DNA of 64,000 nt from Clostridium pascui. Its GTDB lineage: Bacteria > Bacillota > Clostridia > Clostridiales > Clostridiaceae. Positions 16,575-24,409 of the stretch are shown in pieces (the stretch's first letter is position 1; each line of letters begins with the position of its first letter). A program made the position numbers and the translations under genes. The notes below the pieces were generated by a model that had not been told where the DNA came from, searched no databases, and saw only the letters and a list, made by a program, of their open reading frames with translations. The DNA lies in the NCBI RefSeq assembly GCF_016908015.1, contig NZ_JAFBDB010000001.1:682001-746000 (forward strand), read 5' to 3'.

Positions 16575-16853
16575 TTATTTATTTAAAACATATTTATTCA
16601 TATACTCTTTTACTTCACTATATGAATAAATATTTGTATCGTATATTACATCTTGATAATCAGATTTATCTTGTGCCCAAATTTGTGTTAAGTTAGACTC
16701 ATCTGCTAAACCATTTTTCTTTAAATAATCATCTAATTCTTCATGAAGTTTTTTTGCCAATGAATAACCACCCATACTATCAACGTCTTTCTTAGTGACT
16801 ATTCCATTTTCTAAATATGCTTTGATTGTTTTCTCAATCTCACCTTTATCCAT
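16575..16853 (-). CDS. 92-aa hypothetical phage protein
   Basis: 92 aa, acidic, helical, no cysteine and no membrane segment. AGGAGGG lies at good spacing before the ATG. I do not recognise the family. It stands alone between the primase gene (133-bp gap, probably with its own promoter in an A/T-rich stretch) and a strong bidirectional terminator, just right of the motif array. An autonomous small unit like this is a candidate for a lysogen-expressed or host-takeover gene; nothing in the sequence decides. Confidence 0.7.
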   Translation of the reverse strand: MDKGEIEKTIKAYLENGIVTKKDVDSMGGYSLAKKLHEELDDYLKKNGLADESNLTQIWAQDKSDYQDVIYDTNIYSYSEVKEYMNKYVLNK

Positions 16854-16986
16854 ACGAACCCTCCTGTTAATATATGTTTTTTGTTCTATATATTTTATAT
16901 ATTAACATTATTTACTTTACATTAATACCGCATTATTCAATTTTCAAAGAACTTATTTTTATATTTTATTTACTGATTATTTCATA

Positions 16987-18852
16987 TTATATTTTCTTAT
17001 AAACTCTTTTTTGCTTTCCATTAACTCTAATTACAGTATCTGAATTATAACCTTGCTTTTTAACTTCTCTACCAAAAACAGGTTTGGATACACTCTTAAG
17101 ACCATTTTCACTACACCAGCTTGAATACCTTAAATAAACTTCATTTACTGGTTCATTTTCTATATCATTATCCTCTAAAAATGCTACTACTGGATTATTA
17201 ATTGCTTCATACTCTTCCCAAACGTCATCACACACTTTTGCGTAAGTGAATGAATGATTGTTAAGTGTTCTATTCAATCCATTGAGTGCTAATTTGAGTA
17301 AATATTCTATAGCTTCTGGACTTGTTAGCTTGTCTAGTATAAAAGGATCATAGTCTTTATCACGTTTTGAAAATGTAGCATTAAAAGGAATAAATATTAG
17401 TCTTCTTTTAAGTCCTCCTGATAAATCATTTATTCGTGGTAACTCATTAGCACTAAAAATTAATTTAGAGTAATTTTTAAAGTCAAATGGATCTCTTCCC
17501 TTTCTCTCTACATTGACTTTTTCTCCTGTAACTAATTTCTTAAAAGTACTATTATCCTCAATATATTTATTAGAAATATCATCACCTATATTTGCAAGCT
17601 TCCCCTCAAGCTGAAAGGTCTTAAACCTATGATTAAGCTCTTCTAAGGATACTGAAGCTATATTGTCTTCCCCTAATAATTCATTTAGCACTTCAAGTAG
17701 TGTAGATTTTCCATTAGCACCTTGACCAGTAAGTATAAAGGCCTTACCCAATTCATTTCTCCTGAATAACGTGTACCCAATCATTTCTTCTGTTAGCAAC
17801 CTTAAGTTCTTATCATTACAGCATATTTTATCTAAAGTCTTATCCATAGTTTCGTTATACGCGTTAGGGTTATATGACCATGGAATTTTATTTTTAATTA
17901 TATAGGTGCTGCTAAATTCTAATAATTTTTTAGATTCTAAGTCAAATATCCCATTACTTAGTGCTATATATTTTGGATTAGACATTTTTGTATTTTGACA
18001 TATTAACTCTAGATATCTTATAACTTCTGTTCTAATACTGTTGGTAGAGTTGTTTATATATTTAAGCATAACTTTTTCAATTTCTTTCATGTCGCTGCTA
18101 TAGTAACCATCTTTATACATATGCAATTCATCATTTATTTTTATGATTTTCTCGTTATCTCTCAGATAGGTTGCTAACTTTTCATATTGTAATTTACTTT
18201 TTATATAGAAACTCTCTTTCATGAAAGCTTCATCACGTAAGATTGTTTCAATCTCACGCTCATCTAGTGGCTCCTGGAGAATGTATTTATTTATAATCCT
18301 TATAGTTTCTCTTATTTCTTCCTTAGTAAAACCATTACTCTGTAAGATTAGAATATAATTAAATAAAGCTTGATTTCTTCCATCACCTTCACTCATGCTC
18401 GAGAAGTTAATTTCCCTTTTAGTTAGTGGCCTCAACCATATTGGAAGTATATCTGGAGTATCAGTGGTTTGTAAGAGCTTACGCTTTCTCCCTTTGATTT
18501 TAAGAGGTACTACTGCATTTTGAACTCCTAAACCAACATCTATTTTTGATCCTAACGCGGTATAATACCCTTGCTTTCTTTTATCTATGTTTGTGTTAAT
18601 AAAGTAAAAATGTTTCCCTCTAGATGTCTGAAGTACACTAGTGTTAACATTCATATCTTTAATTATTTCATATAGTGCATCAGCTTGTGATCCATCATCT
18701 ACATCTATTTGTATTAAATCATCTTGTAATACGCCTCCATAACCTTGTAGGGTTTCAACATCTTTTAAAGAATAAAATTCAGTTCTATTTTTGTAGTCTT
18801 CTGTAGGTGTTTTTCCATCTTTACCCCCAGTAGGTATATATCCTTTCCACAT
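16987..18852 (-). CDS. Phage primase-helicase (PrimPol + D5_N + P4-type helicase)
   Basis: 621 aa. N-terminal prim-pol-like domain (residues about 1-150) with acidic motif LIQIDVDDGS and SRGKHFYF; primase C-terminal helical region with GDGRNQALFNYILILQSNGF; D5_N around residues 230-350; superfamily 3 helicase with Walker A LTGQGANGKSTL (about 374-385), Walker B-like NIGDDIS and arginine-rich GGLKRRLIF. It would open the origin and lay primers at the fork. Start ATG follows AAGGAG at 8 nt. The prim-pol N-terminus is short compared with full-length relatives. Confidence 0.93.
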   Translation of the reverse strand: MWKGYIPTGGKDGKTPTEDYKNRTEFYSLKDVETLQGYGGVLQDDLIQIDVDDGSQADALYEIIKDMNVNTSVLQTSRGKHFYFINTNIDKRKQGYYTALGSKIDVGLGVQNAVVPLKIKGRKRKLLQTTDTPDILPIWLRPLTKREINFSSMSEGDGRNQALFNYILILQSNGFTKEEIRETIRIINKYILQEPLDEREIETILRDEAFMKESFYIKSKLQYEKLATYLRDNEKIIKINDELHMYKDGYYSSDMKEIEKVMLKYINNSTNSIRTEVIRYLELICQNTKMSNPKYIALSNGIFDLESKKLLEFSSTYIIKNKIPWSYNPNAYNETMDKTLDKICCNDKNLRLLTEEMIGYTLFRRNELGKAFILTGQGANGKSTLLEVLNELLGEDNIASVSLEELNHRFKTFQLEGKLANIGDDISNKYIEDNSTFKKLVTGEKVNVERKGRDPFDFKNYSKLIFSANELPRINDLSGGLKRRLIFIPFNATFSKRDKDYDPFILDKLTSPEAIEYLLKLALNGLNRTLNNHSFTYAKVCDDVWEEYEAINNPVVAFLEDNDIENEPVNEVYLRYSSWCSENGLKSVSKPVFGREVKKQGYNSDTVIRVNGKQKRVYKKI

Positions 18853-18858
18853 TAGTTA

Positions 18859-19326
18859 TCACTCCTTGTAACTATATCTACAATTTCCTAGATCCTCTCC
18901 AGTTGGCTCTGGAATGCAACGTTCTTCAAATTCCTTGTATATTTCACAATCATTATTGCATTTATCGCAATTCCTGCAATTATAATAAAATATTAATTCG
19001 ACTAGTTTGTAATAATCTCTGTTCATTTCATAACAATCATCTAGTTTACTACTTAATTTTTGGTTATACATTTCAACGGCATATCTATCTTCTACATTTA
19101 TATAAGCGTTCTTAACACTATTCCAAAACGTTTTTATAGCACTATTATTTAATCTTTTAGCCTTACTATTAAAACCTTTAAGCCCCCAAGTTCTAGCTGT
19201 TTTAAGTGCCTTATGTTCTTCTTTAGTAAGGTTATTATTATTTAACATTTCGTCAATATTATCTATATATTTTTTAAGGAAAAGGAGCTGTACTCGCTCC
19301 TCTTTATTTAAATAATCCTTTAACAT
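18859..19326 (-). CDS. Hypothetical phage protein with C-terminal cysteine cluster (DUF5651-like)
   Basis: 155 aa. Helical N-terminal two thirds with KALKTARTWGLKGFNSKAKRL, then a Cys-rich segment CRNCDKCNNDCEIY near residues 115-130 and two further cysteines, suggestive of a metal site. Similar proteins occur beside phage primases in clostridia (the DUF5651 name is tentative). Gene spacing of 6 nt to the primase gene suggests joint expression. Function unknown. Confidence 0.7.
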   Translation of the reverse strand: MLKDYLNKEERVQLLFLKKYIDNIDEMLNNNNLTKEEHKALKTARTWGLKGFNSKAKRLNNSAIKTFWNSVKNAYINVEDRYAVEMYNQKLSSKLDDCYEMNRDYYKLVELIFYYNCRNCDKCNNDCEIYKEFEERCIPEPTGEDLGNCRYSYKE

Positions 19327-19327
19327 A

Positions 19328-19663
19328 TCAATATCCCTCTTTTACTCGATTAATATTAATTTGTCTTTTCTTAAAGTAAGCATCTTCTATTTCCTTAGCA
19401 CTAAATCCTAATTGATTACCTACACTTAAAAAGAAATGTAATATATCTACATATTCTTCTAAGATAACATCTTTTGAAGATGGACCTTTATTACTCCAGT
19501 GTTTAAAGCAACGCGTTTCATTGGCAAGCTCGGACACTTCGACTTGTAATGCTAATAATGTATCAGTAAGGAGTTGCTTAGGCATTAATTGCTTATTTTT
19601 CTTTTCTAAAATATACTTATCTAGTTCATTTTGTAATTCATATAACTCGCTTAAATAAATCAC
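19328..19663 (-). CDS. dUTPase-like (all-alpha NTP pyrophosphatase)
   Basis: 111 aa. The pattern LLALQVEVSELANETRCFKHW followed by KDVILEEYVDILHFFLSVG carries the ExxE and ExxD metal-binding motifs of the dimeric dUTPase/MazG superfamily (DUTPase_2 type). It would hydrolyse dUTP or another non-canonical dNTP to keep uracil out of phage DNA and supply dUMP. It overlaps the next gene by 4 nt and belongs to the replication operon. Confidence 0.85.
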   Translation of the reverse strand: MIYLSELYELQNELDKYILEKKNKQLMPKQLLTDTLLALQVEVSELANETRCFKHWSNKGPSSKDVILEEYVDILHFFLSVGNQLGFSAKEIEDAYFKKRQININRVKEGY

Positions 19664-19929
19664 TCTTTAACCTCCATTTCTATTACAGTCATTATTGAAT
19701 AATTCGCAAGATCCTTAAGAGTATCTATAATACTTTCATCTCTAACTTTGGCATCTGATTTAATTAAACTTTTAAATCTTGATAATTTATCTTCTAATCT
19801 TATAGCTGACATAACTGGTCCATATTCTTTAAATCCCTTACCAAAGCTATCGCCATAGTCATGGTTTTTAGCTTCATATAATTTATTTAGTTCAACACAT
19901 ATATCAGCATGTTTTTCAATTTTATTCAT
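19660..19929 (-). CDS. DUF1599-type nucleotide-associated protein
   Basis: 89 aa. ELNKLYEAKNHDYGDSFGK and RLEDKLSRFKSLI with DESIIDTLKDLANYSIM match the DUF1599 (Nmad1-like) family, small all-alpha proteins related to MazG-like pyrophosphatases and often found with nucleotide-modification genes in phages. It is translationally coupled to the dUTPase-like gene, so it probably acts on the dNTP pool. Substrate is unknown. Confidence 0.8.
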   Translation of the reverse strand: MNKIEKHADICVELNKLYEAKNHDYGDSFGKGFKEYGPVMSAIRLEDKLSRFKSLIKSDAKVRDESIIDTLKDLANYSIMTVIEMEVKE

Positions 19930-19932
19930 GTT

Positions 19933-20070
19933 TTAACATTCCTCCACTTCAATTAAATCAGGCCTTTCTAACTCCATGCTTTCAAATGTCATACTCTTGA
20001 CATAACTCGTAATCATTACTGTAATAACGCCTATGGCTATTATTCCAGACCACATTAGTACTTCTTTCAT
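19933..20070 (-). CDS. 45-aa single-TM protein
   Basis: 45 aa: MKEVLMWSGIIAIGVITVMI forms one membrane helix, followed by an acidic tail ending LIEVEEC. Its ATG overlaps the stop of the upstream 50-codon gene (TAATG), which supports real translation; the DUF1599 gene follows closely. Function unknown. Confidence 0.6.
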   Translation of the reverse strand: MKEVLMWSGIIAIGVITVMITSYVKSMTFESMELERPDLIEVEEC

Positions 20071-20222
20071 TATTTGGACCGCCTTTCCATGTATAAGATT
20101 CCACCCAAGTCCTCTATTTTATATGTTTCTAGATGTTTATTAGTAAGTCTTAACTTTTCCTTGAAGCTTTTATACGGCAATACCTTGGCAATTGGTTCAC
20201 TTCTCTTACTCAATACCATCAT
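20070..20222 (-). CDS. Small basic hypothetical protein (50 codons)
   Basis: About 50 aa, starting at tandem ATGs (20222 or 20219) behind AAAGG. Basic, with KVLPYKSFKEKLRLTNKHL and LGGILYMERRSK. It couples to the downstream small membrane protein by a TAATG overlap. Not recognised; supported by overlap and the absence of any alternative gene in this interval. Confidence 0.55.
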   Translation of the reverse strand: MMVLSKRSEPIAKVLPYKSFKEKLRLTNKHLETYKIEDLGGILYMERRSK

Positions 20223-20286
20223 CCTTTATATCATTTAATTTTCATATGATAATAGAAAATTATGTTTATGTCGTCTAATATTTGTA

Positions 20287-20529
20287 TTACGTCACATCTT
20301 CGATTTGTTCTATTTTATACGATAATACATATCCACATTTATTTAAAATTGCTTCTGCTCCTTTAATAGCCATTTTTTCACTTGTATATTTTTTTGTTCT
20401 ATCTGTTATTCCACTATCAGTTACAGGAAAGACTTCTCCATCTTTTGTGTAGCACTTCCCAGCATAATAGCCATAACAATTACCATAATCATCAGCATTT
20501 CTTTCACTTGATAAATAAATTATAGCCAT
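20287..20529 (-). CDS. Hypothetical phage protein, 80 aa
   Basis: 80 aa from the ATG at 20529 (product MAIIYLSSER...), which has GGAAGGAG at 7 nt; the frame extends to 20550 without a site. Aromatic/glycine-rich segment NADDYGNCYGYYAGKCYTKDG, then a helix KMAIKGAEAILNKCGY. It lies between the FolD-like gene and the small nucleotide genes. Family not recognised. Confidence 0.65.
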   Translation of the reverse strand: MAIIYLSSERNADDYGNCYGYYAGKCYTKDGEVFPVTDSGITDRTKKYTSEKMAIKGAEAILNKCGYVLSYKIEQIEDVT

Positions 20530-20555
20530 GTAATTCTCCTTCCTACGCAATATTA

Positions 20556-21269
20556 TCAGATTGTGTTGAAGATATGTCTAAACAATATTCGCGTTGTAAC
20601 TGCTCCAACACCGTTTCGTACTGGGGTTACATAAGCTTTCAACATAACATCCTCTTCTACATCTCCAAGGCCTACATCTATAACTGTTGCATTTACCTTT
20701 ACCATATCTTTAGTTATAATATTCTTAGCTCCAGTGCAGCTTATTATTACATCTGCATCTTTTGTATACTGTTCTAAGTTTTCTGTTTTGGAATGACATA
20801 TAGTAGGGGTAAAATCTCTTTCTAAGAGAGATAAGGCTATCTCTAGGCCTAAATGTCTACCAACTATTACAACTTGTTTCTGTGGCTTTATATGAAGGAA
20901 ATTTAGTATTTCTTTAACTGCCTCTACAGTACAGTTTTCAAACTTACTTTTCCCAGCAAAGTTGTCCACGTCCTTGTTATAATCCAAATATGCTTTTATT
21001 ATCAGTTCTTCTGTTGAGGAGAAAGGTCTTATTGGTAATACAGCATCCGACTTAACCTGTACTTCACATAAAATTTTGCTTATATCAACTATGTTTTCTA
21101 AATCCATTGTTAAGATATTTACCCCTAACTTCTCTGCTTTCTTTTGGATACTTTTTATATAGGCTTCATTATCAACTCTCTTACCGGACTTAAGTATTGC
21201 TAGTATTGGTCTTTCTCCAGACAGAGTTGGTTCTAAGCTATATATTAATGGTTTTAAATCTATATACAT
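20556..21269 (-). CDS. FolD-like methylene-tetrahydrofolate dehydrogenase homologue (phage-encoded, diverged)
   Basis: 237 aa, shorter than the about 285 of cellular FolD. Recognisable parts: N-terminal substrate domain with RVDNEAYIKSIQKKAEKLGV, NKDVDNFAG and CTVEAVKEIL, then the Rossmann dinucleotide motif VVIVGRHLGLEIALSLLE with CHSKTENL, and PVRNGVGAVTTRILFRH at the C-terminus. The usual catalytic lysine of the YxxxK motif is replaced by Ile41 (Tyr37 present), and QLPLP is changed to VLPIRPF. The cyclohydrolase step is therefore doubtful; dehydrogenase activity may remain. It probably shifts one-carbon supply for nucleotide synthesis. Confidence 0.85.
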   Translation of the reverse strand: MYIDLKPLIYSLEPTLSGERPILAILKSGKRVDNEAYIKSIQKKAEKLGVNILTMDLENIVDISKILCEVQVKSDAVLPIRPFSSTEELIIKAYLDYNKDVDNFAGKSKFENCTVEAVKEILNFLHIKPQKQVVIVGRHLGLEIALSLLERDFTPTICHSKTENLEQYTKDADVIISCTGAKNIITKDMVKVNATVIDVGLGDVEEDVMLKAYVTPVRNGVGAVTTRILFRHIFNTI

Positions 21270-21358
21270 CAGTTTTTATTACCTCTCTTTTTTTCACAAT
21301 ATCTTCTCCAGTTCTGTTTTTCTTTATAGTATTTAATTTTACTTCGCTTTGTAAAATC

Positions 21359-21508
21359 TTAAATTTGACCTATTTTTCTACGTCTGGTTTTCTCCATACC
21401 TTTAATTTGTATGTCCTTAATATTTGAGTTTAATAATCTATCTTTGTATTTTTTCTCTTTTATTCTTAAGTTTACGTAATCCATAAACTTATCCTTATTT
21501 GTTTTCAT
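21359..21508 (-). CDS. 49-aa basic hypothetical protein
   Basis: 49 aa, strongly basic and Lys-rich (KTNKDKFMDYVNLRIKEKKY, MEKTRRRKIG). The ATG follows the DNA polymerase stop by two bases and uses AGGAGA at 7 nt. May bind DNA or be a small accessory protein; not recognised. The 90 bp between it and the FolD-like gene show no further gene. Confidence 0.6.
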   Translation of the reverse strand: MKTNKDKFMDYVNLRIKEKKYKDRLLNSNIKDIQIKGMEKTRRRKIGQI

Positions 21509-21510
21509 TA

Positions 21511-23256
21511 TTACTCTCCTATAAAATCTTTAATTCTTTTCCAAGCCATATTTATATACCATTGTTTATCTAACTTCCTTGGTACTTTTTTATCTCCAAT
21601 ATTAGTATTATCTATAAAGCATTTATCCGGAGTATTAGCTATTTTTTCTTTGGTTCCGCCTTCTGTTTTTACTTTAAATACCCCAGCATCACTCCTGGAT
21701 TTACTAGCAAATACTCTTAATACCTTCTCAGATAATCTAGTATTACCGTAACAGCCATATAAATATTTACTACTAATCTTAACTACTTTCTGAAACTCTC
21801 TTAGGTCATTACAATTATTTATAGTTACCTCTGGGGTAGTTCCATTTATGAAATAATCCATAACTGATTTATTTACTATTAGAAGGTCATAATCTAATTG
21901 ATCTAACTTTTTAACATAAGCACCTTTGGATTTTACACTTCCATCTTCATGAACCACTATATAATTGTTAACATCCTTTTGTACTACCTTGGTTATAATC
22001 TCATGCTCTAAACTCATTCTTGTTCTAATTTCCCATTCCTTGCAGATAGCTTTATAAATTGGAATATCTTTTTTACTATTAAGCTTAAACATTACACCAT
22101 CTGTATTGCTCTGTATTAACATATATCTATCTTCTAATTTTTCTATTAAATCCAGTAGCATTAGTTGACCATTTATACAAACGTTATTAGCTTGTAGTGG
22201 GTCATATAAATTGTTATATTTATCTTTTGAGGCTCCGTAGGTGCTGTTTAAAACAATTTTGTATGGCTGCTGCATTGGATCCTTAGCTTTTTTTAATTCC
22301 AACCTCTTATCTCTTATTGCTCTATAAGAATTCTTATCTCTTACATTTCTACTTAAAAAGTCATACTCTATCATAAGTGCTGGATAAAAACTCCCAACGT
22401 CTGAGTTGATAAATATACCTTCTTCAATGTATTTATCCCTGGCACCGTGTAACCCACCCCAACCAAATGTGTGTTTAATTCCAGCGACTTCAACTTCTAA
22501 AAATGTATTCTTGTAAAACTTCTTTTTTATCTTTTCATCTGAGAACATTTCATTTAATTTAACTTCATCATTTGACAAACTATCTCGAGTTTCCTTATAC
22601 CAGTTAACTATATGTTGGTACTTAGTAATCTTAAGTGTATCAACTATCGTTATGTTAAACTCATCCTCACGCTCTTTTTTATCAGTTTCCAATATAATAG
22701 CTGATAACTGAGCCTTAGTCTTATTGAGGTAACTTAAAGGTAGTTTAAAAGCTTTTATAAGACTCATGTGAGATTCAAACTCTTCAATTCTATTTATAAA
22801 TACTTCCATAGTCTGCTCTACGTCATGGTTACAATAAAATATAACTTCCTCTAGCTCCTGGGGAGTTAACTTTCTATCTATGTCAAAGCTTACTGTAGTT
22901 TCTCTTATGTCATTGCCCATAAATCCTTCTAACTGCTTTAAACCTTTAGTTTTATCTGTCATAATGTCATAGTTATATAGTTGGAGTTTTCTTAAAGCAC
23001 TACTGAAAGACCACCCACCTTGACTTTTTACAATTATATGATCATTCATTTCTTTAGGATTAAATCCAGCAATTATAGCTTTAAGTATCCATTGGTCATA
23101 GCCCCTTGAGTTATAGCCACACCAAATATTATCTTTATTGGCTTCATAAAAATTATCTAATTCTTCTGTATTGTTTACTATGGTGTGTGTTTTTTTTGTG
23201 TCAGTATCTTTAATTACCACTAACCAATCGTGTTTAAATACTTCACTCAAAATCAT
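21511..23256 (-). CDS. Phage family B-like DNA polymerase, N-terminus frameshifted
   Basis: 581 aa frame from ATG 23256. Polymerase motifs: A SDVGSFYPALM (about 285-294), B YKIVLNSTYGA (about 332-342), C SNTDGVMF (about 381-388), where the usual DTDS is NTDG but the key Asp is kept. N-terminal exonuclease domain has CGYNSRGYDQWIL and YCNHDVEQT. The first exonuclease motif is lost: an upstream ATG at 23266 reads MIFYDFE then stops, and a 4-nt insertion (GTGA-like) separates it from the VFKHDW continuation. Without it the frame would read YDFEVFKHDW. The HNH gene ends 5 nt upstream. Confidence 0.88.
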   Translation of the reverse strand: MILSEVFKHDWLVVIKDTDTKKTHTIVNNTEELDNFYEANKDNIWCGYNSRGYDQWILKAIIAGFNPKEMNDHIIVKSQGGWSFSSALRKLQLYNYDIMTDKTKGLKQLEGFMGNDIRETTVSFDIDRKLTPQELEEVIFYCNHDVEQTMEVFINRIEEFESHMSLIKAFKLPLSYLNKTKAQLSAIILETDKKEREDEFNITIVDTLKITKYQHIVNWYKETRDSLSNDEVKLNEMFSDEKIKKKFYKNTFLEVEVAGIKHTFGWGGLHGARDKYIEEGIFINSDVGSFYPALMIEYDFLSRNVRDKNSYRAIRDKRLELKKAKDPMQQPYKIVLNSTYGASKDKYNNLYDPLQANNVCINGQLMLLDLIEKLEDRYMLIQSNTDGVMFKLNSKKDIPIYKAICKEWEIRTRMSLEHEIITKVVQKDVNNYIVVHEDGSVKSKGAYVKKLDQLDYDLLIVNKSVMDYFINGTTPEVTINNCNDLREFQKVVKISSKYLYGCYGNTRLSEKVLRVFASKSRSDAGVFKVKTEGGTKEKIANTPDKCFIDNTNIGDKKVPRKLDKQWYINMAWKRIKDFIGE

Positions 23257-23270
23257 AAAAAATCATGATT

Positions 23271-23819
23271 TTACGCAACTCCCCTTTCATGTACTTCAAT
23301 TTCATAACTTTTGTAATTGAAAGTACACCCATGTTTTCTTATTTGGTTATGCAACCATCCTTTTTTAAATCCAAAATATGCCGCACAATCTTTCATGGTT
23401 TCAAATATAATTATTTTTTCATTATATTTGACAGTAACTTTTCTAGTTATTTTACATTGATTCTCAACTAATCCTATTTTTATTGCATGTCTTAAATTAA
23501 GTTTTTGAGTACACCATTCTAAATTATCAATTTTATTATTTTGTTTATTTCCATCGATATGATTAACGCAATAATAACTATTGGGATTACTTAAGAATGT
23601 TTCAGCTACTAATCGGTGAACCATTCTATTTTTACTAATATCATTTTTCCTTAACACTAAAAATTTATATCCTGGATTATTTAATCCTGTTTTTAATATT
23701 TTAGATTTTATTAATCTACCATCTACATATGATTTTCTTTCTAAACTTTTAACTCTTCCTAAATTACTGACTTGATATAATCCTTCATGACCTTTAATAT
23801 GTTTCCATATTTCAATCAT
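23271..23819 (-). CDS. HNH homing endonuclease (NUMOD4 + HNH_3)
   Basis: 182 aa. NUMOD4 at the N-terminus (IWKHIKGHEGLYQVSNLGRV), then the HNH motif MVHRLVAETFL and YCVNHIDGNKQNNKIDNLEWC (residues about 65-105), and a C-terminal DNA-binding segment with KDCAAYFGFKKGWLHNQI (NUMOD1-like helix-turn-helix). Such genes spread by cutting intron- or gene-specific targets. It lies between DUF669 and the DNA polymerase, transcribed with them, and abuts the frameshifted start of the polymerase gene. Confidence 0.95.
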   Translation of the reverse strand: MIEIWKHIKGHEGLYQVSNLGRVKSLERKSYVDGRLIKSKILKTGLNNPGYKFLVLRKNDISKNRMVHRLVAETFLSNPNSYYCVNHIDGNKQNNKIDNLEWCTQKLNLRHAIKIGLVENQCKITRKVTVKYNEKIIIFETMKDCAAYFGFKKGWLHNQIRKHGCTFNYKSYEIEVHERGVA

Positions 23820-23881
23820 TAAATTAGTTATTTCACCCTCCTTTTTTCAAAGAAGGGGAGCTTGTACACTCCCCATCACCC

Positions 23882-24340
23882 TTAAACTTCAAATACGTCT
23901 TTTATTTCATACTCTGAGAAGTTACTATTCTTCTTATTAGCTGTATAACTAAGTTGGTACTCTAAATTTTCATCTATAGATTCAGATATATCCATAAGTA
24001 ATTCATTGTATTGTTTAAAATTTTCAAACTTAACATCTCCACCACTATCTAGACTCCTCAACATTTCATTGGCCTTGTGTAGCCCAAAACCTGTACTTAC
24101 AACTTGGTTATAGAATATTAAACTACCTTTACACTCTCCAGATAAAATTTTGAACCAAATGCTTAACATTGGATCACCTTTTTTACTTTCCTTAAGTTCT
24201 AACTTTTCAACTTTAACTTCATATTCCCCATGTGGAACTTCTTTAAAATCTCCTCCACCATTTGTAGCAGCTTCCGCAGCATCTTTCTTTAATCCCTCAA
24301 CATCTATGTTTTTATCAAATTTCTCCCATATATTTGCCAT
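23882..24340 (-). CDS. DUF669 protein
   Basis: 152 aa. VPHGEYEVKVEKLELKESKKGDPMLSIWFKIL is diagnostic of DUF669, phage proteins encoded with recombination and replication genes and thought to act on single-stranded DNA, though the biochemical role is not established. It lies directly downstream of the nuclease/ATPase fusion. Ribosome site GCGAGGAAA precedes the ATG. A solitary TGTTACA motif occurs in the upstream gap. Confidence 0.88.
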   Translation of the reverse strand: MANIWEKFDKNIDVEGLKKDAAEAATNGGGDFKEVPHGEYEVKVEKLELKESKKGDPMLSIWFKILSGECKGSLIFYNQVVSTGFGLHKANEMLRSLDSGGDVKFENFKQYNELLMDISESIDENLEYQLSYTANKKNSNFSEYEIKDVFEV

Positions 24341-24409
24341 AATTAATTTTCCTCGCTTTCATTTTTTTATAATCTTTACATATATCGCATAAAATATCAG
24401 TGTTACATA

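Noticed and set aside
23241-23266. Intron interruption of the polymerase gene by the HNH element
   Set aside because: The polymerase continues without a second exon or intron-like sequence; the HNH gene lies fully upstream, so only a free-standing homing gene is supported.
24401-24407. Extra TGTTACA copy between DUF669 and the nuclease fusion
   Set aside because: A single copy without the AT-rich core or partner motifs; can occur by chance in AT-rich DNA.
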